This document shows, piece after piece, positions 1 to 5,755 of a stretch of DNA of 5,755 bases. Location: positions 1 through 5,755 of the forward strand of contig JAKDKP010000178.1 in NCBI GenBank assembly GCA_030453285.1. The letters are read 5' to 3'. The position numbers were made by a program, and so were the translations under genes. A model generated the notes under the pieces. The model saw only the letters and a program-made list of their open reading frames with translations, did not search any database and was not told the DNA's origin. The stretch comes from Propionibacteriales bacterium (GTDB lineage Bacteria > Actinomycetota > Actinomycetes > Propionibacteriales > Propionibacteriaceae). Positions within the stretch are counted from its first letter, which is position 1. Every line of letters begins with the position of its first letter.

Positions 1-2
1 AT

Positions 3-611
3 CCGGTGGGCGATCTGGCGTGGTTCGGTCTGCCCCCCGAACTGGTCGCCGGTGCCGGTCGCCCGGTCACCGATCCCGGCTCGGGGGTGGGGCGGCCGGA
101 GTACGCGGCCGTGGCAGATCGGGTGACGTGGTGGCGAGTGGCGTTGTTCGCGGTGTCCCATCCCGACCGGTGGCCGGACAAGCTGGATCGGGGCGTGGCT
201 GCGCTCACCCAGCCCGTCCAACGACACCTCGGCGTGCAGACCGTCGACAGCGGGGCGGCACCGTTTGCACCGGACACCCGCTGGACGCCAGTCTCCGGCC
301 CGCTCAGCGTGGTGATGCGTGCGGTTCCTCTGTTCGTGCCGGGCCTGCAGATGGTGGTGCTGGCGCTCGCGGTTGCCGTGGCGAACCGGCCCCGATTCGG
401 ACCAGCCGCCCAGGGGATTGCGGCCGCCACGGTCTTCCTGGTGATCGGCATCTGGGTGCAGTTCTGGTCGGTGATGACCTTTGCCGGCACCGACATCGCC
501 CGGCAGATGTTGCCGGTGACCTACGCGCACTGGTTGTTGATCCCGCTCGGGCTGGTGCTGGTGCTGGTCCTCTTCTGGTCCCGTCCCGTTGAGAGGCCCG
601 CTTCGGGTTGA
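3..611 (+). CDS. C-terminal part of an integral membrane protein of unknown function (5' end outside window)
   Basis: The frame is open to the left edge, so the start is probably outside the window; a GTG at 6 is possible but unlikely to be the real start. The visible 200 or so residues begin with a soluble, Trp/Pro-rich stretch (about 1-95; VTWWRVALFAVSHPDRW near 40-56). Three hydrophobic helices follow, at about 101-126, 135-158 and 171-192, then a short basic tail. A soluble segment followed by a final helix cluster resembles the end of large multi-pass actinobacterial envelope proteins, some of them GT-C-like glycosyltransferases. That is inference: no catalytic motif is visible. The TGA stop at 609-611 lies 3 bp from the convergent wecB stop. 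Location beside wecB fits an envelope polysaccharide role but does not prove it. Confidence 0.75.
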   Translation, partial: PVGDLAWFGLPPELVAGAGRPVTDPGSGVGRPEYAAVADRVTWWRVALFAVSHPDRWPDKLDRGVAALTQPVQRHLGVQTVDSGAAPFAPDTRWTPVSGPLSVVMRAVPLFVPGLQMVVLALAVAVANRPRFGPAAQGIAAATVFLVIGIWVQFWSVMTFAGTDIARQMLPVTYAHWLLIPLGLVLVLVLFWSRPVERPASG

Positions 612-614
612 GGT

Positions 615-1793
615 TCAGTCGCGGTGCGAGGTCTGGGGCGGGGCTGGCACGAAGTCGGGCAGGCGTTCACCCAGCCCGAGCTGGGCCTTGATCGCGGCAA
701 CGCTGCGGGCCGCGGCGTGGCCGTCGCCGTACGGGTTGATCACTCGGCCCATCTGCTGGTGTGCGGTCGGGTCGTCGAGCAGCCGGGTCACCTCGGTCAC
801 GATCCGGTGAGTATCGGTGCCCACCAACAGGGCCGCACCGGCTCGTACGGCCTCGGGACGCTCGGTCGTCTCGCGGGTGACCAGCACCGGGCGTCCCAGG
901 CTCGGCGCTTCCTCCTGCACTCCGCCGGAATCGGTGAGGACCAGGTGCGCGGCGGCCAGCAGGTGGGCGAATTCGGCGTAGTCCATCGGTTCGGTGAGCA
1001 GCACCTGTTCGGAGGATTGCAGGTGGGCCGCCACGGCCTCGCGGACGATCGGGTTGCGGTGCATCGGGAACACGATGGCCACATCATCTCGACGGGCCAG
1101 GATCGCCAGGGCCGCCGCCACGTCGGCCAACCCACCCTGCCAGGACTCGCGTCGATGTGCGGTCGCCACGATCAGCTTGCGGGGGCCGGCGACCAGCTCG
1201 GCGACCCGGGGATCGGACCACCGGATCGGCTGGTCGACCACATGCAGCAGGGCGTCGATCACCGTGTTGCCGGTGACTTTGATCCGTTCGGCGGGCACAC
1301 CCTCGGCGAGCAGGCTGTCCCGGGCGCTGGGCGTCGGTGGCAGGTGTAGTGCCGCGAGCTGGCCGATCAGGCGGCGATTGCCCTCCTCGGGATAGGGCGA
1401 GGTGAGGTCGTACGAGCGCAGTCCGGCTTCGACGTGCACCACCGGCACCTGGCGATGGAACGCCGCCAGCGCGCCCATGGCAGCGGTGGACGTGTCACCC
1501 TGGACGACGACCATCGCCGGCGGTCGCTCGGCCAGCACCGGGTCCAGTCCCAACAGGGCCGAGGCGGCCAGCTGGTTGAGTGACTGACCGTGTCGCAGGA
1601 GGTCGAGGTCTGTGTCGGGGGTGATGCCGAACAGGCGGTTGACCTGGTCGAGCATTTCGCGGTGCTGGCCGGTCACACTCACGTTCAGCGCCAGATCGGG
1701 ATCTGCAATCAGCGCCCGTACGAGGGGAGCCATCTTCACCGCTTCGGGACGGGTCCCGTACACGGTCATGATCAACGGCGGCGTTGCGGTCAT
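615..1793 (-). CDS. wecB: UDP-N-acetylglucosamine 2-epimerase (non-hydrolysing)
   Basis: This cytoplasmic enzyme interconverts UDP-GlcNAc and UDP-ManNAc. UDP-ManNAc feeds teichoic-acid linkage units, capsules and other surface glycans. At 392 residues it is slightly longer than usual (about 375), with a small C-terminal Pro-rich extension. Family signatures are clear: GTRPEAVKMAP (13-23), TGQHREM (41-47), VVVQGDTSTA (95-104), HVEAGLRS (120-127), SPYPEEGNR (132-140), TGNTVIDAL (174-182), AHRRES (212-217), FPMHRNP (242-248) and LTDSGGVQEEAPSLGRP (286-302). The residues matching the E. coli catalytic set are D100, E122, E136 and H213. The ATG at 1793 is chosen because AGGA lies 7 nt upstream; the Met at residue 9 (1769) is nearer the family start but has no such site. 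It follows the ligase gene by 40 bp on the same strand, so cotranscription is likely. The non-hydrolysing type is inferred from length and motifs. Confidence 0.94.
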   Translation of the reverse strand: MTATPPLIMTVYGTRPEAVKMAPLVRALIADPDLALNVSVTGQHREMLDQVNRLFGITPDTDLDLLRHGQSLNQLAASALLGLDPVLAERPPAMVVVQGDTSTAAMGALAAFHRQVPVVHVEAGLRSYDLTSPYPEEGNRRLIGQLAALHLPPTPSARDSLLAEGVPAERIKVTGNTVIDALLHVVDQPIRWSDPRVAELVAGPRKLIVATAHRRESWQGGLADVAAALAILARRDDVAIVFPMHRNPIVREAVAAHLQSSEQVLLTEPMDYAEFAHLLAAAHLVLTDSGGVQEEAPSLGRPVLVTRETTERPEAVRAGAALLVGTDTHRIVTEVTRLLDDPTAHQQMGRVINPYGDGHAAARSVAAIKAQLGLGERLPDFVPAPPQTSHRD

Positions 1794-1800
1794 GGTCCGA

Positions 1801-1804
1801 TCCT
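1801..1804 (-). promoter_or_regulatory. Ribosome binding site of wecB
   Basis: On the minus strand AGGA stands 7 nt before the ATG at 1793 and decides that start. The TAG that ends the frameshifted ligase frame (1803-1805) overlaps this site, while the correct ligase frame stops further upstream at 1834. Confidence 0.65.
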
Positions 1805-1833
1805 AGTGCGGTGCGGCCGGAGCTGTTCCATGA

Positions 1834-3380
1834 TCAGCTCGCGGAAACCGGGGCGGCGAGGAGGCTCTGGACGGTGTCGATCGTGTCGGCCTCCGCGGCG
1901 GGCTTGTCGTCGCGATAGCGCAGCACTCGCGCGAATCGTAGGGCCACGCCACCGGGGTAGCGGGTCGCGCGTTGGACCCCGTCGAAGGCGATCTCGACGA
2001 CCTGCTCGGGACGGACCGTGACCACGTGGGCGTCGGTCGAGTCTGCAGCTCGGTGAACCTCTCGGTCTGCCAGGCGAGCATGTCGTCGGTCATACCCTTG
2101 AACGTCTTGCCGAGCATCACGAACCCACCCGATGCCGGATCTCGGGCGCCGAGGTGGATGTTGGAGAGCAGTCCGCGTCGTCGCCCGCTGCCGTGTTCGA
2201 CGGCCAGCACCACCAGGTCGAGGGTGTGCCGCGGCTTCACCTTCACCCAGCCGGCACCGCGTCGGCCCGCCTCGTACGGGCTGGTCAGGTCCTTGATCAC
2301 CACCCCTTCGTGTCCCTCGATGATCACCTGCTCAAAGAAGGCGTTCGCGGCTGCCGGATCGGGATCGTCGAGACGATGGATCCGGTACGGCTCGGGCACC
2401 AGCTCGTCGAGCCGCGCCAGCCGGACGGACAGGGGGCGATCGATCATGGACTCGCCGTCAACGTACAACACGTCGAAGACGGCCGGCACGAGCCGGGTGG
2501 TGGGGACCGCCTCGTCCCCGCCCAGCACCGGGTGGGTGGCCGTCGCCGAAGCAGTCTCGGCAAAGGGGAGCGCCCGGCCGCTGACATCGGTGGCGAGCAC
2601 CTCGGCATCGATGATCAACTCCGTGGCGGGCAGTGCAGCGACCACCGCAGCGACCTCGGGCAGGCGCTCGGTCACCTCGTCAAGGCTGCGGGTGAACAGG
2701 CGCACCCCGTCGGCATTCTTGTGCGCCTGGATGCGGATCCCGTCGAGCTTGGTGTCCACACTGCGGGCGTTCTTGATCTTGGTGAAGGCGGCGGCGATGT
2801 CGGGTGCCGAGGAGGCCAACATGGGGCGTACGGGCTGTCCGACCGTGACATCGAATGCGGCCACCGCTGCTGCGCCGGCGGTCAGGGCCGCAACCGCGAT
2901 CGGGGCGGTCGACCCGCGCAGCATGGCGGCCCGGCGCAGGGTCGGCAGGGGCACATTCGAGGCGGCCGCTACCGCATCAAGGATGGCTGCATCGAGGGCG
3001 CCCTGTCGGACCTCACCAGAGATCAGCCCCCGCAGCAGGTGCTGCTCCTCGCCGGTGGCGGCGGCGAAGAGTGTGGACACCTGGACCTTGCGGGCGCTCA
3101 CCGAACCGCTGCCCGACAATGCGGCGATCCGTTCGAACGCCGCGTCAACCTCGGACACCTGCAGCCGGGGCTGGTCGGACGGGTCGGGCAGGGATCCCAA
3201 CTGGGCCCACCCGATGCCGGTACGGCGTTGCCGTAATTCACCGGCGAGGTAGGGGATCACGATCGGCAGGTCATCGGCGGGTGTTCGTCCGAGCAGGCCG
3301 GCCAACAGGTCACGCTTGGCCAGCCGCGAACGGGTACCCGCCACGGCGGCACTGGTGGTGGCGACCTCGGCCAGGAGCAT
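1834..3380 (-). CDS. lig: ATP-dependent DNA ligase, LigB type, with an apparent frameshift near 2034-2049
   Basis: It seals DNA nicks through a ligase-AMP intermediate. The first part (3380 to about 2049) has an N-terminal DNA-binding domain (about 1-180, starting [20 protein letters not shown]), then the nucleotidyltransferase domain: motif I KLDGIR with catalytic K211, [14 protein letters not shown] (229-242), motif [13 protein letters not shown] (301-310), motif [12 protein letters not shown] (355-364) and motif V WVKVKPRH (378-385). The OB-fold end, with [18 protein letters not shown] and motif VI ([12 protein letters not shown]), is read in another frame that stops at 1834. Span 1834-3380 is 1547 nt, one short of a multiple of three; one added base gives 515 residues, close to mycobacterial LigB. 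Without the shift the frame runs to 1803 with an Arg/Ser/Pro-rich tail lacking motif VI. The ATG at 3380 is chosen for family fit and AGGA 7 nt upstream; a longer frame to 3497 overlaps the next gene. It may be a pseudogene or a sequence error. No Ku or other NHEJ gene is in view. Confidence 0.9.
2032..2051 (-). other. Frameshift site in the DNA ligase gene
   Basis: On the minus strand the frame encoding ...ERFTEL is good ligase sequence to about 2049, and ...[11 protein letters not shown] is good ligase sequence from about 2034 in a different frame. Adding one base (or removing two) anywhere between joins them. The stretch has no homopolymer run and no recognisable slippery heptamer, so slippage-type errors or programmed frameshifting are not obvious explanations. 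Confidence 0.8.
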
Positions 3381-3387
3381 GGCCCCA

Positions 3388-3391
3388 TCCT
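3388..3391 (-). promoter_or_regulatory. Ribosome binding site of the DNA ligase
   Basis: AGGA on the minus strand lies 7 nt before the ATG at 3380, the same spacing as at wecB. It supports the shorter start over the in-frame start at 3497. Confidence 0.65.
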
Positions 3392-3423
3392 GCCCGATCC
3401 GGAGGGAGGACGGGGCAAGGTTC

Positions 3424-3837
3424 TCAGCCTGCGCGGTGACGGTCGAGATGACGGGTGATGTCGGCGAGGAGAGTGGCGAACCGCTGCTTGTCGGCACCGC
3501 CGGGGGACTCGATCACCACGGTCTGCCCTTCGGTGGGCACCAGGCGTACCCGGGCATCGGTGGCCGAGACCTCGGCAACGTCGGCCCAGAGTCCGCGCAT
3601 CAACCTGCCATTGGCGCGGACGACCCACCCCTCGTCGGTGAGGTCAATGATCAGTCCGGAGCGTGTCCAACGCAGCATCACCCATCCGGCGGCCACGGCG
3701 GCCAGCACCAGCACGACCCATCCCACGTACTGCACGGGTGGCCGGGTGGCGACGATCAGCACGAACCCGATCGCTTCGACCCCGAAGGCCCCCACCATCG
3801 CCGGGTACGGATACCGCGGTGGAATTCTGTGCTGCAC
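3424..3837 (-). CDS. Small two-helix membrane protein with PH-like soluble domain, function unknown
   Basis: I do not recognise a named family with certainty. From the GTG at 3837 the product is 137 residues: a basic Pro/Tyr tail (RIPPRYPYP, 4-12), helix one (about 13-30), a short TRPP turn, helix two (about 37-55), then a charged soluble part of some 80 residues ending in a basic helix (RFATLLADITRHLDRHRAG). Alternating hydrophobic short strands (LIIDL, GWVVRANG, ARVRLVP, QTVVIES) suggest the small bacterial PH-like fold seen in many actinobacterial membrane proteins; this is inference. The start is uncertain: the GTG is 1 nt beyond the tRNA-Ser gene, an ATG at 3798 (124 residues) would begin inside helix one, and neither has a good ribosome site. 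The codons between them include AGA, ATT and CCA, unlike the rest of the gene. The frame open to 3894 runs through the tRNA and is not real coding. The ligase gene follows after 43 bp. Confidence 0.72.
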   Translation of the reverse strand: MQHRIPPRYPYPAMVGAFGVEAIGFVLIVATRPPVQYVGWVVLVLAAVAAGWVMLRWTRSGLIIDLTDEGWVVRANGRLMRGLWADVAEVSATDARVRLVPTEGQTVVIESPGGADKQRFATLLADITRHLDRHRAG

Positions 3838-3838
3838 G

Positions 3839-3927
3839 CGGCGAGGGTGGGATTCGAACCCACGGAACGGTTTGAGCCGTTCGGCCGCTTTCAAGGCGGC
3901 TGCACTAGTCCACTATGCGACCTCGCC
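3839..3927 (-). tRNA. tRNA-Ser(TGA)
   Basis: A complete class II tRNA of 89 nt, without an encoded CCA. The acceptor stem GGCGAGG (3927-3921) pairs perfectly with CCTCGCC (3846-3840), with G at 3839 as the discriminator base typical of serine tRNAs. The D arm has GCA/TGC; the anticodon arm has stem GCCGC/GCGGC with loop CTTGAAA, placing TGA at 3893-3891. The long variable arm forms a 6-bp stem (GAACGG/CCGTTC), and the T arm is GTGGG-TTCGAAT-CCCAC. It reads UCA and wobble codons. The small membrane protein may start just after it, so read-through from the tRNA promoter could supply that gene. Confidence 0.97.
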
Positions 3928-3965
3928 CACCCCGGGAACCAACGAACTCCGTCCCACAGGTGGCC

Positions 3966-3982
3966 GTCGGATTCTATCCGAC
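3966..3982 (-). promoter_or_regulatory. Candidate -10 region of tRNA-Ser(TGA), inside a short perfect hairpin
   Basis: On the minus strand TAGAAT (3976-3971) fits an actinobacterial -10 and would give a leader of roughly 35 nt before the tRNA. No convincing -35 hexamer stands at 17-18 nt. The -10 sits within a perfect 7-bp palindrome with a 3-nt loop (GTCGGAT-AGA-ATCCGAC). This could also be a weak stem downstream of the LCP gene, whose stop is at 4019, but no T-run follows, so a classic terminator is not supported. The rest of the gap 3928-4018 shows nothing else clear. Confidence 0.35.
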
Positions 3983-4018
3983 CACCGACCGGGACGCCGC
4001 ACACCGGCTCAGTGGGAG

Positions 4019-5602
4019 TCAGACCGGGTTGTACGCGCAGGCGTCCTGGGTGTTCTCGCCACTCTCGTCATCGGTGGAGCTGGAGCTCTTGCCGGTCGAC
4101 GGCGACGTGGGTGTCTTCTTCGCCGACGGGCTCGACGAGGCGTCCGGTCCGGATGAGGACGAGGTGCCGGGCGGCGGGTTTGCCGTGCCGGGGGAGGACG
4201 GCTTGCCCTCCTGCTTGGAGGTGTCGCCCAAGGCAGCCTTCACCCGTTCACGCATCCGATCGAAGTCGGGACTGGAGCTGATGAATCCGTTCTTGCCGCT
4301 GACGAAGGTCAGGCTGCGACGCTGGCCATCCTTCACCTTCAGGCTCAGATCGGCGAAGGCGGGCAACGCCTCCTGCGGGATGTCGGTGATGACCAGGTTC
4401 TTGCCCTCCCGGGCGATCGCCTCGTACCGGCTCAACAGGGTCTGCGGGTTGGCCTGGCTGATGATCGCGTCGATCGTGCAGCGCTGGCGGCCCATCCGCT
4501 CGAAGTCGTCCGAGCCGAACCGGCCACGCGCGAACCACATCGCATCGGCACCGTTGAGGTGCTGGTTCGGGCCCACCTTGAGATAGCGGTCCGGAGCGAT
4601 CCCCTTGTCGGTGTTGCCGCCGACCGCCACCGGCTGGTTGACGTTGACGGTGATCCCGCCCAGGGCGTTGATCAGGCGCCGGAACCCTTCGATGTCGAGC
4701 AGCAGGTAGTAGTCCAGCTTGAGCCCGGTGGCCTCGCCGACCGACAGCTTCAGCACATCGGCACCGACGTTGTCGGTCTTGCCCAACACGTCCTTGCCCG
4801 CCTCGGCCGGGACGTTGTCGTACATCGCATTGAGGGCGTACTCCTGATTGTCGCCGTCGCCGTTGGTGAAGCCGTTGGGGTAGAGGTCGTACAGCTTGGA
4901 CTTCTTCGGGAACGGCATCCGAGCGGTGTTGCGTGGCAGGCTGATCAGGGTCGTGTTGCCCGTCTTGGTGTCGATGCTGGCCACGATGACGGTGTCGGTC
5001 CGCACGCCTTGGCGCTGCCCGTCGTTGGAGTCTCCGCCCAGCAGCAGGATGTTCACCCGCGGCTTGTCCTTCCACGGGTCGTTCTGGTCCTGGGGAGTGA
5101 AGTCGGGCTTGGTGGCCGAGGTCGAGTCCTTCTGGCTCTTGAACACCGAACCGACCGAATCGGCCGAGGAGTACGAATAGACCGCGCCGACCGCGAGCGG
5201 GGCCGCGACCAGGAAGGCGAGTCCGCCGACCAGCAGCGAACCGAGCGCGCGCTGGGACGGCAACAGTCGCCGCGGACGCAATCCCACGTGCGAGACGAGG
5301 ATGACGCCGACCCACAGCACCATGCCGACGCCGAGGGCCACACCGACCCCGCGCAGCACATCGGGGTTGAGAGCCATCGCCATCGCACCGCGGCGGTTCA
5401 CCAGGATGCCGATCACCAAGATGTGCACCAGCAGGAGAAAGGTGGCCAGGATGGCGGTGCCGAGCACCTTGCGCTTGCCCGCGATCAGACCAAGACCGGG
5501 CAGGATCGTCCCGAGCACGGTGAAGGCCACCGTACGGCGGAAGCTGTCGTTGGCCGCCGCAGCTCGTTTCGGCGGTCGGTCATCCGACATGAAGGTGGAC
5601 AC
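4019..5602 (-). CDS. LCP (LytR-CpsA-Psr) family cell-wall glycopolymer transferase
   Basis: LCP enzymes transfer polyprenyl-diphosphate-linked glycopolymers onto peptidoglycan, outside the membrane. The product is 527 residues: a short basic cytoplasmic N-terminus, four predicted helices (about 24-42, 45-67, 85-104 and 121-142) rather than the classic single helix, a linker, and an LCP domain (about 182-400). Conserved elements include VNILLLGGDS (183-192), RTDTVIVASID (201-211), SLPRNT (221-226), NALGGITVNV (302-311) and the Arg-rich ARGRFGSDDFERMGRQR (358-374). The Arg and Asp residues in these blocks match those that bind the pyrophosphate and metal in the family. A Ser/Pro/Thr/Lys-rich low-complexity tail (about 431-517) ends in DACAYNPV. 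Starts are GTG 5602 or ATG 5590; neither has a good ribosome site, and a promoter placed just upstream favours a near-leaderless GTG. Older databases label such proteins transcriptional regulators, which is misleading. Confidence 0.93.
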   Translation of the reverse strand: MSTFMSDDRPPKRAAAANDSFRRTVAFTVLGTILPGLGLIAGKRKVLGTAILATFLLLVHILVIGILVNRRGAMAMALNPDVLRGVGVALGVGMVLWVGVILVSHVGLRPRRLLPSQRALGSLLVGGLAFLVAAPLAVGAVYSYSSADSVGSVFKSQKDSTSATKPDFTPQDQNDPWKDKPRVNILLLGGDSNDGQRQGVRTDTVIVASIDTKTGNTTLISLPRNTARMPFPKKSKLYDLYPNGFTNGDGDNQEYALNAMYDNVPAEAGKDVLGKTDNVGADVLKLSVGEATGLKLDYYLLLDIEGFRRLINALGGITVNVNQPVAVGGNTDKGIAPDRYLKVGPNQHLNGADAMWFARGRFGSDDFERMGRQRCTIDAIISQANPQTLLSRYEAIAREGKNLVITDIPQEALPAFADLSLKVKDGQRRSLTFVSGKNGFISSSPDFDRMRERVKAALGDTSKQEGKPSSPGTANPPPGTSSSSGPDASSSPSAKKTPTSPSTGKSSSSTDDESGENTQDACAYNPV

Positions 5603-5610
5603 GAACCAAA

Positions 5611-5639
5611 ACTCTAGCCGCCGACGCCAACTCGACCAA
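5611..5639 (-). promoter_or_regulatory. Candidate promoter of the LCP gene
   Basis: On the minus strand TTGGTC (5639-5634), a 17-nt spacer and TAGAGT (5616-5611) form a plausible housekeeping promoter. Only 8 nt separate the -10 from the GTG at 5602, so the mRNA would be leaderless or nearly so. Leaderless genes are common in actinobacteria, and this would explain the missing ribosome site. Prediction by eye only. Confidence 0.45.
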
Positions 5640-5667
5640 CCGTTCGGCGGCCCCGCATTGGCGTCGG
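5621..5667. repeat. Perfect 10-bp inverted repeat between the LCP gene and tRNA-Ser(GCT)
   Basis: CCGACGCCAA (5621-5630) and TTGGCGTCGG (5658-5667) are exact reverse complements separated by 27 bp. The left arm lies within the candidate LCP promoter spacer, and the right arm overlaps a TTGGCG that could serve as a weak -35 for the tRNA. It could be an operator with two half-sites or a coincidence in GC-rich DNA. No T-run is next to it, so it is not a standard terminator. Confidence 0.5.
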
Positions 5668-5688
5668 GTGCCGTGGGTTCGGTAGGCT
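5658..5688 (+). promoter_or_regulatory. Candidate promoter of tRNA-Ser(GCT)
   Basis: TAGGCT (5683-5688) fits the TANNNT -10 pattern and ends 12 nt before the tRNA. The best -35-like hexamer is TTGGCG (5658-5663), but its 19-nt spacing is longer than ideal. The match is weak; its main support is the position before a tRNA gene and opposite the LCP promoter. Confidence 0.3.
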
Positions 5689-5700
5689 GCTCGCCGGTGA

Positions 5701-5755
5701 GGAGGAGTCGCCTAGTCTGGTCTATGGCGCCCGCCTGCTAAGCGGGTTGAGGGTT
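5701..5755 (+). tRNA. tRNA-Ser(GCT), 3' end beyond window
   Basis: The 5' 55 nt of a serine tRNA are present: acceptor strand GGAGGAG (5701-5707), D arm with stem GCC/GGC (5710-5712 and 5726-5728), and an anticodon stem CCCGC/GCGGG enclosing loop CTGCTAA, with GCT at 5737-5739. The variable arm begins at about 5747 and is cut by the window edge, so the T arm and acceptor closure cannot be checked. It would read AGC and AGU codons. It is transcribed away from the LCP gene. Confidence 0.9.

Noticed and set aside
1820..1840. 6-bp hairpin (GAGCTG/CAGCTC) between ligase and wecB as a terminator
   Set aside because: The stem includes the ligase stop, the loop is 9 nt and no T-run follows. The short intergenic gap with a good wecB ribosome site favours cotranscription.
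2032..2051. Programmed ribosomal frameshift in the ligase
   Set aside because: There is no slippery heptamer, no obvious downstream stimulatory stem and no internal ribosome-site-like stimulator, and such regulation is not known to me for this family.
1972..3252. Long open frame on the + strand opposite the DNA ligase (also 2154-3236)
   Set aside because: The minus strand carries clear ligase motifs over the same bases. The + frames give low-complexity Ser/Arg/Gly-rich products with no recognisable domain, as expected antisense to GC-rich coding sequence.
3381..3497. Longer ligase N-terminus starting at 3497
   Set aside because: It overlaps the end of the PH-like gene, adds residues unlike the family, and lacks the ribosome site seen 7 nt before the ATG at 3380.
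3838..3894. Longer start of the PH-like protein at 3894
   Set aside because: The added residues are a translation of the tRNA-Ser body, which is a well-formed RNA gene.
4030..4230. Repetitive look of the sequence in the LCP 3' region
   Set aside because: It is explained by the Ser/Pro/Thr/Lys-rich protein tail. There are no exact tandem DNA repeats and no CRISPR-like spacing.
4559..5617. Long + strand frame opposite the LCP gene, and other frames at 4248-5315
   Set aside because: They are antisense or shifted shadows of the LCP gene, rich in Gln/Arg/His/Val/Asp repeats, with no ribosome site or domain.

Overview
The window is GC-rich DNA with strongly GC-biased third codon positions. Its gene types point to a high-GC actinobacterium: a mycobacterial LigB-style ATP-dependent DNA ligase, a multi-membrane LCP protein and TANNNT-type promoter elements. 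Propionibacteriaceae or a relative is plausible, but that is an inference from style, not a match. All genes look chromosomal and ordinary. I saw no transposase, integrase, phage gene, CRISPR array or toxin module.

Layout from left to right. Bases 3-611 (+) hold the C-terminal end of a membrane protein that enters from outside the window. It meets wecB (UDP-GlcNAc 2-epimerase, 615-1793, -) tail to tail with 3 bp between stop codons. Upstream of wecB on the same strand is an ATP-dependent DNA ligase (1834-3380, -). Its reading frame is broken near 2034-2049, so the conserved C-terminus, including motif VI, lies in another frame. Upstream of that is a small two-helix membrane protein with a basic, PH-like soluble part (3424-3837, -), which begins directly after a tRNA-Ser(TGA) gene (3839-3927, -). 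The 91-bp gap 3928-4018 carries a candidate tRNA promoter and a small hairpin. Then comes a large LCP (LytR-CpsA-Psr) cell-wall glycopolymer ligase (4019-5602, -). A divergent intergenic region (5603-5700) with a perfect 10-bp inverted repeat separates it from a second serine tRNA, tRNA-Ser(GCT), which runs off the right edge (5701 onward, +).

How the genes relate. The minus-strand run tRNA-Ser, small membrane protein, ligase, wecB is closely spaced and may be one transcript. WecB makes UDP-ManNAc, a precursor of cell-wall glycopolymers or linkage units. LCP enzymes attach such polymers to peptidoglycan, and the left-edge membrane protein resembles the tail of a multi-pass envelope protein. 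A shared envelope role is therefore reasonable, though the genes are not in one operon. The items most worth checking are the ligase frameshift, the possible near-leaderless starts, and the symmetric element between the LCP gene and tRNA-Ser(GCT). I did not find evidence of a novel system.
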